NCBI GenBank assembly: GCA_018267585.1
Contig: JAFDYE010000904.1
Coordinates: forward strand, 1 to 33,051
From: Bacteroidota bacterium
GTDB taxonomy: Bacteria > Bacteroidota > Bacteroidia > Chitinophagales > Chitinophagaceae
Reading direction: 5' to 3'
DNA: 33,051 nt
In this document: piece after piece, positions 1-6,655 of the stretch
Layout of the letters: the number at the start of each line of letters is the position of its first letter
How positions within the stretch are numbered: position 1 is the first letter of the stretch
Notes under the pieces: model-generated
What the model was told of the DNA's origin: nothing
Seen by the model: the letters and a program-made list of their open reading frames with translations, nothing else
The model's database searches: none
Made by a program: the position numbers and the translations under genes

Positions 1-2
1 AC

Positions 3-392
3 AAAAAAGACGACCGGCTCGTTAACAAAAGACTCGAGAACCTCGACAACTACATCCGTTCATTCCCCCTGAAAACCACCTACATCCCCGAAGACTACCC
101 CGTTTGGGACAGCGGCGGCATCCCTTCCGATATAGAAGACCAGATACTCCGCCTCGAAAAAGCAGGAGAAATAACAGACTACTACGATATAGTAGAAAAT
201 AACTATGGGCATAAATTAGGCGGCTATCCCACATTTACCCAGTCGGGAATTGACTTTGGCGAAAACTTTGAATTTCTATTGCAGATCGCTTCGGATGGAA
301 AGGCCAATCTCAATATTGTAGACGCTGGAACGATTTTTCTCGCCAAAAATCGGAAAACAGGAGAATGGAGGCTATATATCGATTTTCTTTAA
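3..392 (+). CDS. DUF1963 (YwqG-like) protein, C-terminal part
   Basis: An open frame enters from the left edge and runs 129 codons to TAA at 390-392; the start lies outside the window. The C-terminal part reads KLGGYPTFTQSG, then FEFLLQIASD, then NIVDAGTIFLAKN and a final WRLYIDF. This is the usual order of the C-terminal half of DUF1963/YwqG proteins, cytosolic proteins of unknown function. The last 21 bases overlap the end of the convergent ABC ATPase gene, so the two 3' ends share sequence and no terminator fits between them. Family assignment is by motif memory; the function is unknown. Confidence 0.7.
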   Translation, partial: KKDDRLVNKRLENLDNYIRSFPLKTTYIPEDYPVWDSGGIPSDIEDQILRLEKAGEITDYYDIVENNYGHKLGGYPTFTQSGIDFGENFEFLLQIASDGKANLNIVDAGTIFLAKNRKTGEWRLYIDFL

Positions 393-1259
393 TGCTATCC
401 TCACCCGGTCTCCCTTCCTAAGCGTTTCCACCGTCGTCCTCAGGGCCACCGTGCTATTTTTCAATCGCACCTCCACGTCATAATACCATCCCTGAAAAAC
501 CACGCTCTCTACTACCCCTTCAAGACTGCCCTCGTCCACGATCCGTATATCCTCCGGCCGTACGAACGTCTTCCCGATAAGATTGTACCTCCCGAAAAGA
601 CCCGCCACATACTCGTTTACAGGTTGGCGGTATACCCGCTCGGGCGGCCCCTGCTGCTCGACACCCCCATTCCTCAACACCAGTATCTCATCCGCCCACG
701 CCATCAGGTCCAGCGGATCATGTGATACAAGGATGCAGGTAATATCCAGCCGCTCGCCTATGTTGCGGATCACCCGCTTAAGAGTATCCTTATGGATCAT
801 GTCCAGGTTCGAAAAAGGCTCGTCCAGCAACAACAGACGCGGAGGCTTTACCAGCAGCCGGGCGAGGGCGATACGCTGCCTCTCCCCACCCGATAGCGCA
901 TCGGTCCGGCGGCCCATCAGGTGATCGATATGACAAATGGCATACAGCTCCGCTGATTCGTCCGGGGTCAGATCGTTGGAATAGGACAGTATCTCCTCCA
1001 CACGGTAATTGTGCCACAGCTCAAAATGCTGCGACAAATAGGCTATTCCCGGCTGTCCCGGCACCAGTCGCTCCTTCGGTCCCAAAACCCTCTCCCCTTC
1101 GAACCATACCGCCCCCGCCGAAGGCTCGCTAAGCCCCGAAATGATCTTTAACAGCGTACTCTTCCCGGACCCCGTCTCCCCCGCAATGGCCAGTTTCTGC
1201 CCCTTTTTTTGCGCAAAGCTGATCTTGCCGTTAACACCCTCTATTTGTAAAAAGTCCAT
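372..1259 (-). CDS. ABC transporter ATP-binding protein, orphan
   Basis: This 295-residue protein is an ABC ATPase. Walker A is GETGSGKST (27-35), the Q-loop glutamine is in LSQHF (about 77), the signature is LSGGERQR (122-129), Walker B is LLLLDEP with D146/E147, and the switch histidine is in VSHD (about 180). After the ATPase domain, residues about 225-295 form a small beta-rich tail (FVRPEDIRI, then GVVESVVFQGWYYDVEV) like the TOBE-type regulatory tails of CysA/PotA-type importers. This suggests an anion or small-solute importer ATPase, but no permease or binding protein is next to it. The ATG at 1259 starts only 13 residues before the first recognisable strand of the fold, so the N-terminus is short. 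It is divergent from the HipA-like gene across just 34 bp and overlaps the DUF1963 gene end by 21 bp. The substrate cannot be read from the sequence. Confidence 0.88.
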   Translation of the reverse strand: MDFLQIEGVNGKISFAQKKGQKLAIAGETGSGKSTLLKIISGLSEPSAGAVWFEGERVLGPKERLVPGQPGIAYLSQHFELWHNYRVEEILSYSNDLTPDESAELYAICHIDHLMGRRTDALSGGERQRIALARLLVKPPRLLLLDEPFSNLDMIHKDTLKRVIRNIGERLDITCILVSHDPLDLMAWADEILVLRNGGVEQQGPPERVYRQPVNEYVAGLFGRYNLIGKTFVRPEDIRIVDEGSLEGVVESVVFQGWYYDVEVRLKNSTVALRTTVETLRKGDRVRIALKKIDI

Positions 1260-1264
1260 AAATC

Positions 1265-1272
1265 CAAAAATA
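1265..1272 (-). promoter_or_regulatory. Candidate -7 element TATTTTTG of the ABC ATPase gene
   Basis: On the minus strand TATTTTTG matches the Bacteroidota -7 consensus TAnnTTTG exactly, and its last base is 5 nt from the ATG at 1259. No TTG is found 17-23 bp further upstream. If used, the transcript would be nearly leaderless. Plus-strand TAATTTG (1275-1281) could be a poorer element for the divergent kinase gene. This rests on pattern matching only. Confidence 0.35.
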
Positions 1273-1293
1273 AGCTAATTTGCCCCGGTTTTT

Positions 1294-2193
1294 ATGTCAG
1301 CACAAACACCATCGCTCAGAACCGTCCAGGTAACCCGCTACGTTACCCCCCTGCGGGAAGGCGGCTCCCTACCCGCCATCGCCGAGGCAGACGACGAATT
1401 CCTGTACGTACTAAAATTCCGCGGCGCAGGCCAGGGCGTAAAATCTCTGGTCGCCGAACTCATCGGCGGAGAGATCGCGCGGCTCCTCGGCCTGAAAGTA
1501 CCCGAGATCGTCTTCGCCCAGCTCGACCCCGCTTTCGGCCGCACCGAACCCGACGAAGAGATACAGGACCTGCTAAAAGCCAGCGTAGGCCTCAATCTGG
1601 GTCTGCACTACCTCACAGGCTCCATCACCTACGACCCCGCGGTGACGGCCATCGACGCCCTCACCGCCTCGCGCATCGTCTGGCTGGACTGCCTCCTGAC
1701 CAACGTAGACCGCACGGCCCGCAATACCAATATGCTCTTATGGAATAAAGAGCTCTGGCTCATCGACCACGGCGCATCCCTCTATTTCCACCACAGCTGG
1801 GACGGCGCGCCGGCAACATACCTCGAACAGGCCAAACGCCCCTTCATCCAGGTGAAAGACCACGTCCTCCTCCCCTGGGCTTCCCGCCTGGACGAAGTAG
1901 ACCCGGTCTTCCGGGCGACACTAACACCCGAAAAGATCAACAGCATCGTCGCCCTGCTGCCCGACGAATGGCTCACCGGCTCCCCCTCCGGACAGTCCCC
2001 ATTTGGCCAGTCCTCTCCGGGTCAATCCCCATTTGGCCAGTCGTCTCCCGGTCAGTCCTCATCAGGTCAATCCTCTCCGGGTCAGTCCCCCGACGAGATC
2101 CGATCCGTCTATTCCAGCTTCCTCAACACCCGCATCGGAGTATCTTCCATTTTTGTAAACGAAGCCCAGCATGTCAGAAAAAATATTATTTGA
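1294..2193 (+). CDS. HipA-like (HipA_2 family) kinase domain protein
   Basis: This is a 299-residue single-domain protein resembling the short HipA-like kinases, not full HipA toxins. A beta strand with a candidate ATP-binding lysine (VLKFRGAG, K41) is followed by the helix GVKSLVAELIGGEIARLLGL. Then comes a catalytic-loop-like NVDRTARNTNM (D139, N144) and a metal-binding LIDHGASL (D158). About 40 residues before the C-terminus seven SxxGQ pentapeptides (residues 230-264) interrupt the sequence, encoded by a 15-bp tandem repeat. The stop overlaps the DUF3037 start by 23 bases, implying translational coupling; HipA-like kinase and DUF3037 genes are often paired in bacteria. No HipB-like antitoxin is present, so calling it a toxin is not justified. 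Its substrate is unknown. Confidence 0.8.
   Translation: MSAQTPSLRTVQVTRYVTPLREGGSLPAIAEADDEFLYVLKFRGAGQGVKSLVAELIGGEIARLLGLKVPEIVFAQLDPAFGRTEPDEEIQDLLKASVGLNLGLHYLTGSITYDPAVTAIDALTASRIVWLDCLLTNVDRTARNTNMLLWNKELWLIDHGASLYFHHSWDGAPATYLEQAKRPFIQVKDHVLLPWASRLDEVDPVFRATLTPEKINSIVALLPDEWLTGSPSGQSPFGQSSPGQSPFGQSSPGQSSSGQSSPGQSPDEIRSVYSSFLNTRIGVSSIFVNEAQHVRKNII
1981..2085 (+). repeat. In-frame 15-bp tandem repeat, 7 units, in the HipA-like gene
   Basis: Seven contiguous 15-bp units encode SPSGQ, SPFGQ, SSPGQ, SPFGQ, SSPGQ, SSSGQ and SSPGQ. A 30-bp higher-order unit (SPFGQ+SSPGQ) is duplicated. Nucleotide identity between units is high, with synonymous changes (CAG/CAA, TCC/TCG), suggesting slippage expansion followed by drift. 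Confidence 0.9.
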
Positions 2194-2554
2194 ATACGCC
2201 GTCATCCGGGTCGTGCCAAAGGTAGAACGCGAGGAATTCCTCAACGTCGGCGTCATCCTCTATTCCCCAAAACTCAAATTCCTCCAGCTGATCTATACCC
2301 TGAACATCGACCGCCTGAAGGCCTTTTCCCCATCCGTCGACATCAACGAACTGGAAGAACACCTCCGGGCCTTCGAAGCCATAACCCTCGGCGACAAAAC
2401 CGCCGGTCCCATCGCCCGGCTCGACATCGCCAGCCGTTTCCGCTGGCTGACAGCTACCCGCAGCACCATCCTCCAATCCTCAAAAGTGCATCCCGGTTTC
2501 TGCTCCGACCCCGCAGCGGCGCTCACCCGCCTCCACGCAACCCTCGTCCTCTGA
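2171..2554 (+). CDS. DUF3037 domain protein
   Basis: This 127-residue protein begins FEYAVIRVVPKVEREEFLNVGVILYSP, the hallmark opening of DUF3037 proteins (an R-V-P-...-E-F-x-N-V-G-V-I pattern). The full length matches the small soluble family members. The ATG lies 23 bases inside the end of the HipA-like kinase gene, in another frame, so expression is probably coupled and the two products are expected to act together. There is no signal peptide or membrane segment. The molecular function of DUF3037 is not known to me; pairing with a HipA-like kinase suggests a substrate, adaptor or inhibitor role, which is inference. Confidence 0.82.
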   Translation: MSEKILFEYAVIRVVPKVEREEFLNVGVILYSPKLKFLQLIYTLNIDRLKAFSPSVDINELEEHLRAFEAITLGDKTAGPIARLDIASRFRWLTATRSTILQSSKVHPGFCSDPAAALTRLHATLVL

Positions 2555-2597
2555 CCCATCCAATAAAAATGACTGTTTTTCGTTTTATCCCTCTACC

Positions 2598-3167
2598 ATG
2601 ACAGATATATCAGAAACCATCCAGCAACCGCTCGAAGAAGCTTCCAAAAGCAGCATCAACGCCCTCGTCGCCCTCTTCGTCGCCATCACAGCTACCTTCA
2701 TGGCTATCTGCAACGTCAAGGACGGCAACATCGTCCAGGCCATGGACCAGGCCCAGGCCCACAGCATCGACTCCTGGTCCTACTACCAGGCCAAAAGCAC
2801 CAAACAAGCAACAGTGGAAAGCGTTCTCGAACTGGCCAGACTCCAAAAAACAGCCGGCTCCGACGAGCTGATAAAAAAATACGAGGCGCAGATCGCTCGC
2901 TACGACTCCGAAAAAGCAGAAATAAAAAAACAGGCCGAAGGCTATCAAAAACAATACGACGACCTCAATCTCTTCGACGACCAGTTCGACATGACCGAAG
3001 CCCTGCTGACCATCTCCATCGCCATGCTCGGCATCGCCTCCCTCACCCAGCGAAAATGGCTGCTCTGGTTCGCCAGCGCCATGAGCCTCCTGGGCATCAT
3101 CTTCGGCCTCACCGCCTTCCTGAAGATCAGCCTCCACTCGGACTTCGTATCCAATATCCTGAGCTGA
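2598..3167 (+). CDS. DUF4337-like membrane protein
   Basis: This 189-residue protein has one N-terminal membrane segment (residues about 22-40, NALVALFVAITATFMAICNV). A long charged helical middle follows (about 85-120, rich in K/E/Q with coiled-coil character, e.g. ELIKKYEAQIARYDSEKAEI). Two closing membrane segments lie around residues 135-180. This layout and the sentence-like motif QAHSIDSWSYYQAKSTKQ are typical of DUF4337 proteins, whose function is unknown. It follows the DUF3037 gene by 43 bp on the same strand and may be in the same operon, though that gap could hold a promoter. It ends before a short inverted repeat that faces the convergent DUF4412 gene. Confidence 0.78.
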   Translation: MTDISETIQQPLEEASKSSINALVALFVAITATFMAICNVKDGNIVQAMDQAQAHSIDSWSYYQAKSTKQATVESVLELARLQKTAGSDELIKKYEAQIARYDSEKAEIKKQAEGYQKQYDDLNLFDDQFDMTEALLTISIAMLGIASLTQRKWLLWFASAMSLLGIIFGLTAFLKISLHSDFVSNILS

Positions 3168-3202
3168 TCCTCAACCCACCCCGGGTCCCCGAAGATCCCC
3201 AT

Positions 3203-3223
3203 AGGTTCCCTCACCAGGAACCT
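3203..3223. terminator. Inverted repeat between convergent genes, weak terminator candidate
   Basis: AGGTTCC and GGAACCT form a perfect 7-bp stem with a 7-nt loop between the convergent DUF4337 and DUF4412 genes. The T-rich stretch on the plus side (ATTTTCTTAT) starts only after six further bases, so this is not a classical intrinsic terminator. Confidence 0.4.
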
Positions 3224-3225
3224 CC

Positions 3226-3867
3226 CTACATTTTCTTATATCCCTCCGGTATCTCAAAATTATAAGCCGGCGGCGTCTTCGTCTGGTAGTTCGTCAGCAT
3301 AACCACCTGGTCCCCGGCCTGCGTCTTCACCACAACCCCGTCCCCTCCGGCGCCCTTGATCTTATTCAGGATCATCGAACCCAACGGATAATATAGAAAT
3401 ATGCCCGCCAGACAAATATTCGAGCTGCCAAGGTCTTTCGTGATCCAAAGATCCCGCTGGTCCCCCTTCACCTTCACCACAAAATGCTGACAATCCAGTT
3501 TGCCGATCTTCTCAGCCCCTACACTCTCCACGCTGATATCCCCCTCAGACAGTTTCATCTCCTTCTCCGCATTCAGCTGACTAAACCCACCCTCCGTATA
3601 TACATGGTGCTTGTCGACAAAATGTACCTCCTTGTTGGTCGTAAAATCCAAAAGCATATTATCCTGCTCCTTCCCCCTGGTGATATCCGCAGCCCCCTCC
3701 TTCATCGGATAGATCTTCGACTCGATCTTTACCTTGTTCTTCGTCTCATACAAGGTCATCATCACCTTATTCTTCAACGTGCAATCATAAACCAACGTTC
3801 CCTCGAACTGGGCAAACGATACCTGAAAGATGCCCACCAGGGCGACCAATACGGTTAGCTTTTTCAT
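3226..3867 (-). CDS. Exported DUF4412-like protein
   Basis: The ATG at 3867 gives 213 residues opening with a clean signal peptide, MKKLTVLVALVGIFQVSFAQ; an in-frame ATG at 3915 would add 16 residues before it and is less likely. The mature protein begins FEGTLVYDCTLKNKVMMTLYETKNKVKIES, matching the DUF4412 pattern of small Bacteroidota periplasmic or outer-membrane-associated proteins, and ends in a beta-rich YNFEIPEGYKKM. It has no lipobox cysteine. Function is unknown. A TAAATTTG -7 element lies 21 nt before the ATG, so it may have its own promoter, distinct from the rhamnosidase gene whose coding sequence begins on the same strand upstream. Confidence 0.72.
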   Translation of the reverse strand: MKKLTVLVALVGIFQVSFAQFEGTLVYDCTLKNKVMMTLYETKNKVKIESKIYPMKEGAADITRGKEQDNMLLDFTTNKEVHFVDKHHVYTEGGFSQLNAEKEMKLSEGDISVESVGAEKIGKLDCQHFVVKVKGDQRDLWITKDLGSSNICLAGIFLYYPLGSMILNKIKGAGGDGVVVKTQAGDQVVMLTNYQTKTPPAYNFEIPEGYKKM

Positions 3868-3888
3868 ACTGTCAGTAGATGGAAAGTT

Positions 3889-3896
3889 CAAATTTA
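3889..3896 (-). promoter_or_regulatory. Candidate -7 element TAAATTTG of the DUF4412 gene
   Basis: Minus-strand TAAATTTG is an exact TAnnTTTG match ending 21 nt before the ATG at 3867. No TTG -33 element is seen at the expected distance. Confidence 0.35.
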
Positions 3897-3911
3897 CGGT
3901 TTTTCCCCTCC

Positions 3912-6542
3912 TCACGGCTCACGAAATTCATACCTCCCCGCCACCAGCTCCACCTTCTTCCATGGCAACTCCAACTGCGCCGTCGCCCCCGCAGGCACCA
4001 CAGCAGCATAAACGATCTTCCCCCCGTCCGTCTTCCAGGACGAAACGATCTCCCCATACGGGCTCTCATGCGTAGCCCTGAATCGCTCCAACCCCTTTGC
4101 AAAATGCGGACGCAACAGGATATGCCTGAACCCCGGCTGCCCGGCATCCGGCAATATCCCCCCAAGCCCCTTGAACAGCCAGGCCCCGATCTCCCCAAAC
4201 ATAATATGATTCATCGATATATCACTCTTGGCGTCGATGGGCCAGTTCTCATACAGCGTAGTGGCGCCGTTGACGATCCACCAGCCCCAGGACGGATAGG
4301 TCCGTTGCGTCGCCACCGTATAGGCCAGATCGGCATACCCGTTCTCGCTCAGCGCACTCAGCAGAGCCTTCGTCCCCAGCAAACCGACATTCAGGTGATT
4401 CCCGTCGGCCTCCACCCTCCGGGCCAGACTCGCAGCCACCTTTGCCCGCATGTCATCAGGAACGAGCCCCCAGTACAACGGCATACACTGTTCGGTCTGT
4501 AACCCGCTGCCATACACGCCCTTCGCCCTGTCCAGATACCGCGCATTGAACGCCGTCCTTATCTTCTCCGCCAGCACCCGGTATTTCTTCTCGTCCTCCT
4601 TCTTCCCCAGCAGACCCGCCGCCCGGGCCAGTATCCTCGCATCGGTGTAATAATAGACGGTAGACGTGAACTCCACCGGCGGCTTCGTCGTCACCGGGAT
4701 CCAGTCCCCAAGCCCCCAGTCCGTCAGCCCCGTCGATCTTCCGTTCTCCCCCCGCAACTCGATATGATCGACATAGCGCCTGATATTATCATAACAGTCC
4801 CTCAGCAGCCTGGGGTCACCATAGAACATATAAATATTCCAGGGTATAAGAGCGATCGTGCTCGTCCAATCCGGACCGTTACCCCACTCATATCCCCACC
4901 CATCCGTCGGTATTATCGACGGAAGAACGCCATTGGGCTGCTGCTCATCCCGGTGATCCGCCATCCACTTCTCATAGACCTTTATCCCATTGAAATTGTA
5001 CAGCCCCGTCTCTACGGCGATATGCGCATCCCCGGTCCATCCGTTCTTCTCCCGTTGCGGACAGTCCGTGGGATACCCCATAAAATTTGAGAGATAGGAA
5101 TTGTTCGTAGCAGCCCACAACCTGTTGACAAGGGTGTCCGAGCTTTCTATCCGTCCCGCCGCCTGGACATCGCTGTGCATGAACCAACCCGTAAGACTAT
5201 TCGCATTTAACCGGACATCCGGCGACGAAGACACGACCTCAACATACTGAAAACCCTTATACCCCATCAGCGGCTTGAATACCTCCTCACCTCCCCCCTT
5301 TAATATATAAATATCCGTCTGAAAAGGATCTCCATCACCAACCGGCCGGTAGTGCACCGAGATATTCGACTGGTCCACATGCCCATTCGGATATAGCCGT
5401 TCTCCATGCACGAGCCGCATTCTCGCCCCCGCCGGACCACTGACATGCAGCTCGCTTACACCCGCAATATTCCTCCCGAGGTCATATACCACGACCGTAT
5501 CGTTGAGCCGTTTCATCGTCACGGGCATTATCCTTTCCACATCTCTGATCGGCGGCATTACCTGCGCAGCCACATTCCCCGACGGCGCGCTGCGGAAGAT
5601 CACCTCCTTCCAGGCGCTGTCATTAAACCCCGGCCTGTCCCAACCCTCCTGCACACGCCGGTCATCGACGTGCTCACCCGTATAGATGCTGTTAAAGACG
5701 ATCGGGCTCAATGACGTCTTCCAGTCCTTGCCCGAACAAATGGTCTCCGTCGAACCATCCTCATAATTAATACGGATGTCCATGCACATACAAGGCCTTG
5801 CCCGCCACGGCGCCTCATGAAAATACCACACCGCCGTGGACTGCATATTATACCAGCCATTTCCCAGCAATACCCCCACGGCATTCTCTCCCTGCTGCAA
5901 ATAGTTCGTTATATCATAGGTAACATATAGATTCCTGCGGTCAAAACGCGTATACATCGGATCCAGCCGGTGATTCCCCACCTTCGCGCCGTTGATATAC
6001 AGCTCATACAGCCCGGCCGCCGCAATATACGCCCTCGCCGACCGGACCTTCTTCTCCATCCGGAAAGGCTTCCGGAAATAAGCCGCAGGCTTTAATTGAA
6101 TATCCCTCGAATCACTGATCCACGCCCCCCGCCAGTTCCCCATTCCCATCATCCCAGTCTCAAAGCTCGCTACCCCCGGCATCCCCCCTTTCTTCCCATC
6201 CTTGTCCTCGACGGTCACGCGCCAATAATAACGCGTCCACGGCCTCAGCGCCGGCCCCTCATAACTCACCAACTGCGCCGCCGACAGCTGCCGCCCCGAG
6301 CTCCACACCCCACTCCCCTTCTCTACTAATAACGAATCCGTCCCAACCACCACCTCATACGCCGTCTGCCGCGCCCCCCGACGTTCATCCATCAACTTCC
6401 ACGAGAACCGCGGATGCGCCTCATCAATGCCCAATGGATCCTCCAGGTACTCAGTCCTCAGATCCACCGGCCGGCATACCTCCTGCCCCATCCCCGTCAT
6501 ACAAAAGCTAAATAAAGCTAAAAAACCAAATAGATACCGCAT
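3912..6542 (-). CDS. Alpha-L-rhamnosidase, GH78 family
   Basis: The chosen ATG at 6542 gives 876 residues starting with a signal peptide (MRYLFGFLALFSFCMTGMGQ); an ATG at 6575 would add 11 residues. The order is that of GH78. A fibronectin-like N-terminal domain (LRTEYLEDPLGIDEAHPRFSW) is followed by beta-sandwich domains (GLYELYINGAKVGNHRLDP) and an (alpha/alpha)6 catalytic barrel with DCPQREKNGWTGDA (about 493-506) containing the acidic catalytic residues. A late GATTLYENW carries the candidate second glutamate, and a C-terminal beta-domain follows. It should remove terminal alpha-L-rhamnose from oligosaccharides in the periplasm or at the cell surface. It is the third gene after susC and susD on the same strand, 113 bp after susD. 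That gap holds an 18-bp minisatellite and an exact TAGATTTG element. The precise linkage specificity cannot be read. Confidence 0.92.
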   Translation of the reverse strand: MRYLFGFLALFSFCMTGMGQEVCRPVDLRTEYLEDPLGIDEAHPRFSWKLMDERRGARQTAYEVVVGTDSLLVEKGSGVWSSGRQLSAAQLVSYEGPALRPWTRYYWRVTVEDKDGKKGGMPGVASFETGMMGMGNWRGAWISDSRDIQLKPAAYFRKPFRMEKKVRSARAYIAAAGLYELYINGAKVGNHRLDPMYTRFDRRNLYVTYDITNYLQQGENAVGVLLGNGWYNMQSTAVWYFHEAPWRARPCMCMDIRINYEDGSTETICSGKDWKTSLSPIVFNSIYTGEHVDDRRVQEGWDRPGFNDSAWKEVIFRSAPSGNVAAQVMPPIRDVERIMPVTMKRLNDTVVVYDLGRNIAGVSELHVSGPAGARMRLVHGERLYPNGHVDQSNISVHYRPVGDGDPFQTDIYILKGGGEEVFKPLMGYKGFQYVEVVSSSPDVRLNANSLTGWFMHSDVQAAGRIESSDTLVNRLWAATNNSYLSNFMGYPTDCPQREKNGWTGDAHIAVETGLYNFNGIKVYEKWMADHRDEQQPNGVLPSIIPTDGWGYEWGNGPDWTSTIALIPWNIYMFYGDPRLLRDCYDNIRRYVDHIELRGENGRSTGLTDWGLGDWIPVTTKPPVEFTSTVYYYTDARILARAAGLLGKKEDEKKYRVLAEKIRTAFNARYLDRAKGVYGSGLQTEQCMPLYWGLVPDDMRAKVAASLARRVEADGNHLNVGLLGTKALLSALSENGYADLAYTVATQRTYPSWGWWIVNGATTLYENWPIDAKSDISMNHIMFGEIGAWLFKGLGGILPDAGQPGFRHILLRPHFAKGLERFRATHESPYGEIVSSWKTDGGKIVYAAVVPAGATAQLELPWKKVELVAGRYEFREP

Positions 6543-6545
6543 CCC

Positions 6546-6553
6546 CAAATCTA
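6546..6553 (-). promoter_or_regulatory. Candidate -7 element TAGATTTG before the rhamnosidase gene
   Basis: Minus-strand TAGATTTG is an exact TAnnTTTG match ending 3 nt before the preferred ATG at 6542. No -33 TTG is well placed. It would give a leaderless transcript, or may be chance. Confidence 0.28.
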
Positions 6554-6581
6554 GCAAATATCCCCAACCGTCCATCCTTTA

Positions 6582-6653
6582 CCTTCCTGTCCCGCATACC
6601 CTTCCTACTCTACTTGACCTTCCTACTCCGCACGACCTGCCCACCCGAAGGGA
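6582..6653. repeat. 18-bp minisatellite, 4 degenerate units, between susD and GH78
   Basis: Units start at 6582, 6600, 6618 and 6636. The first three share CCTTCCT and units two and three share CCTTCCTACTC; the fourth is CCTGCCCACCC, 8 of 11 to that core. The array fills most of the 113-bp gap. It is pyrimidine-rich on the plus strand, hence purine-rich in the presumed transcript. Confidence 0.75.
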
Positions 6654-6655
6654 CC

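Noticed and set aside
1294-2193. HipBA toxin-antitoxin module
   Set aside because: No HipB-like helix-turn-helix gene is adjacent and the kinase is the short HipA-like form paired with DUF3037.
2610-3137. 175-codon minus-strand open frame opposite the DUF4337 gene
   Set aside because: Acidic, repetitive composition mirrors the coding strand; the plus-strand protein has coherent membrane segments.
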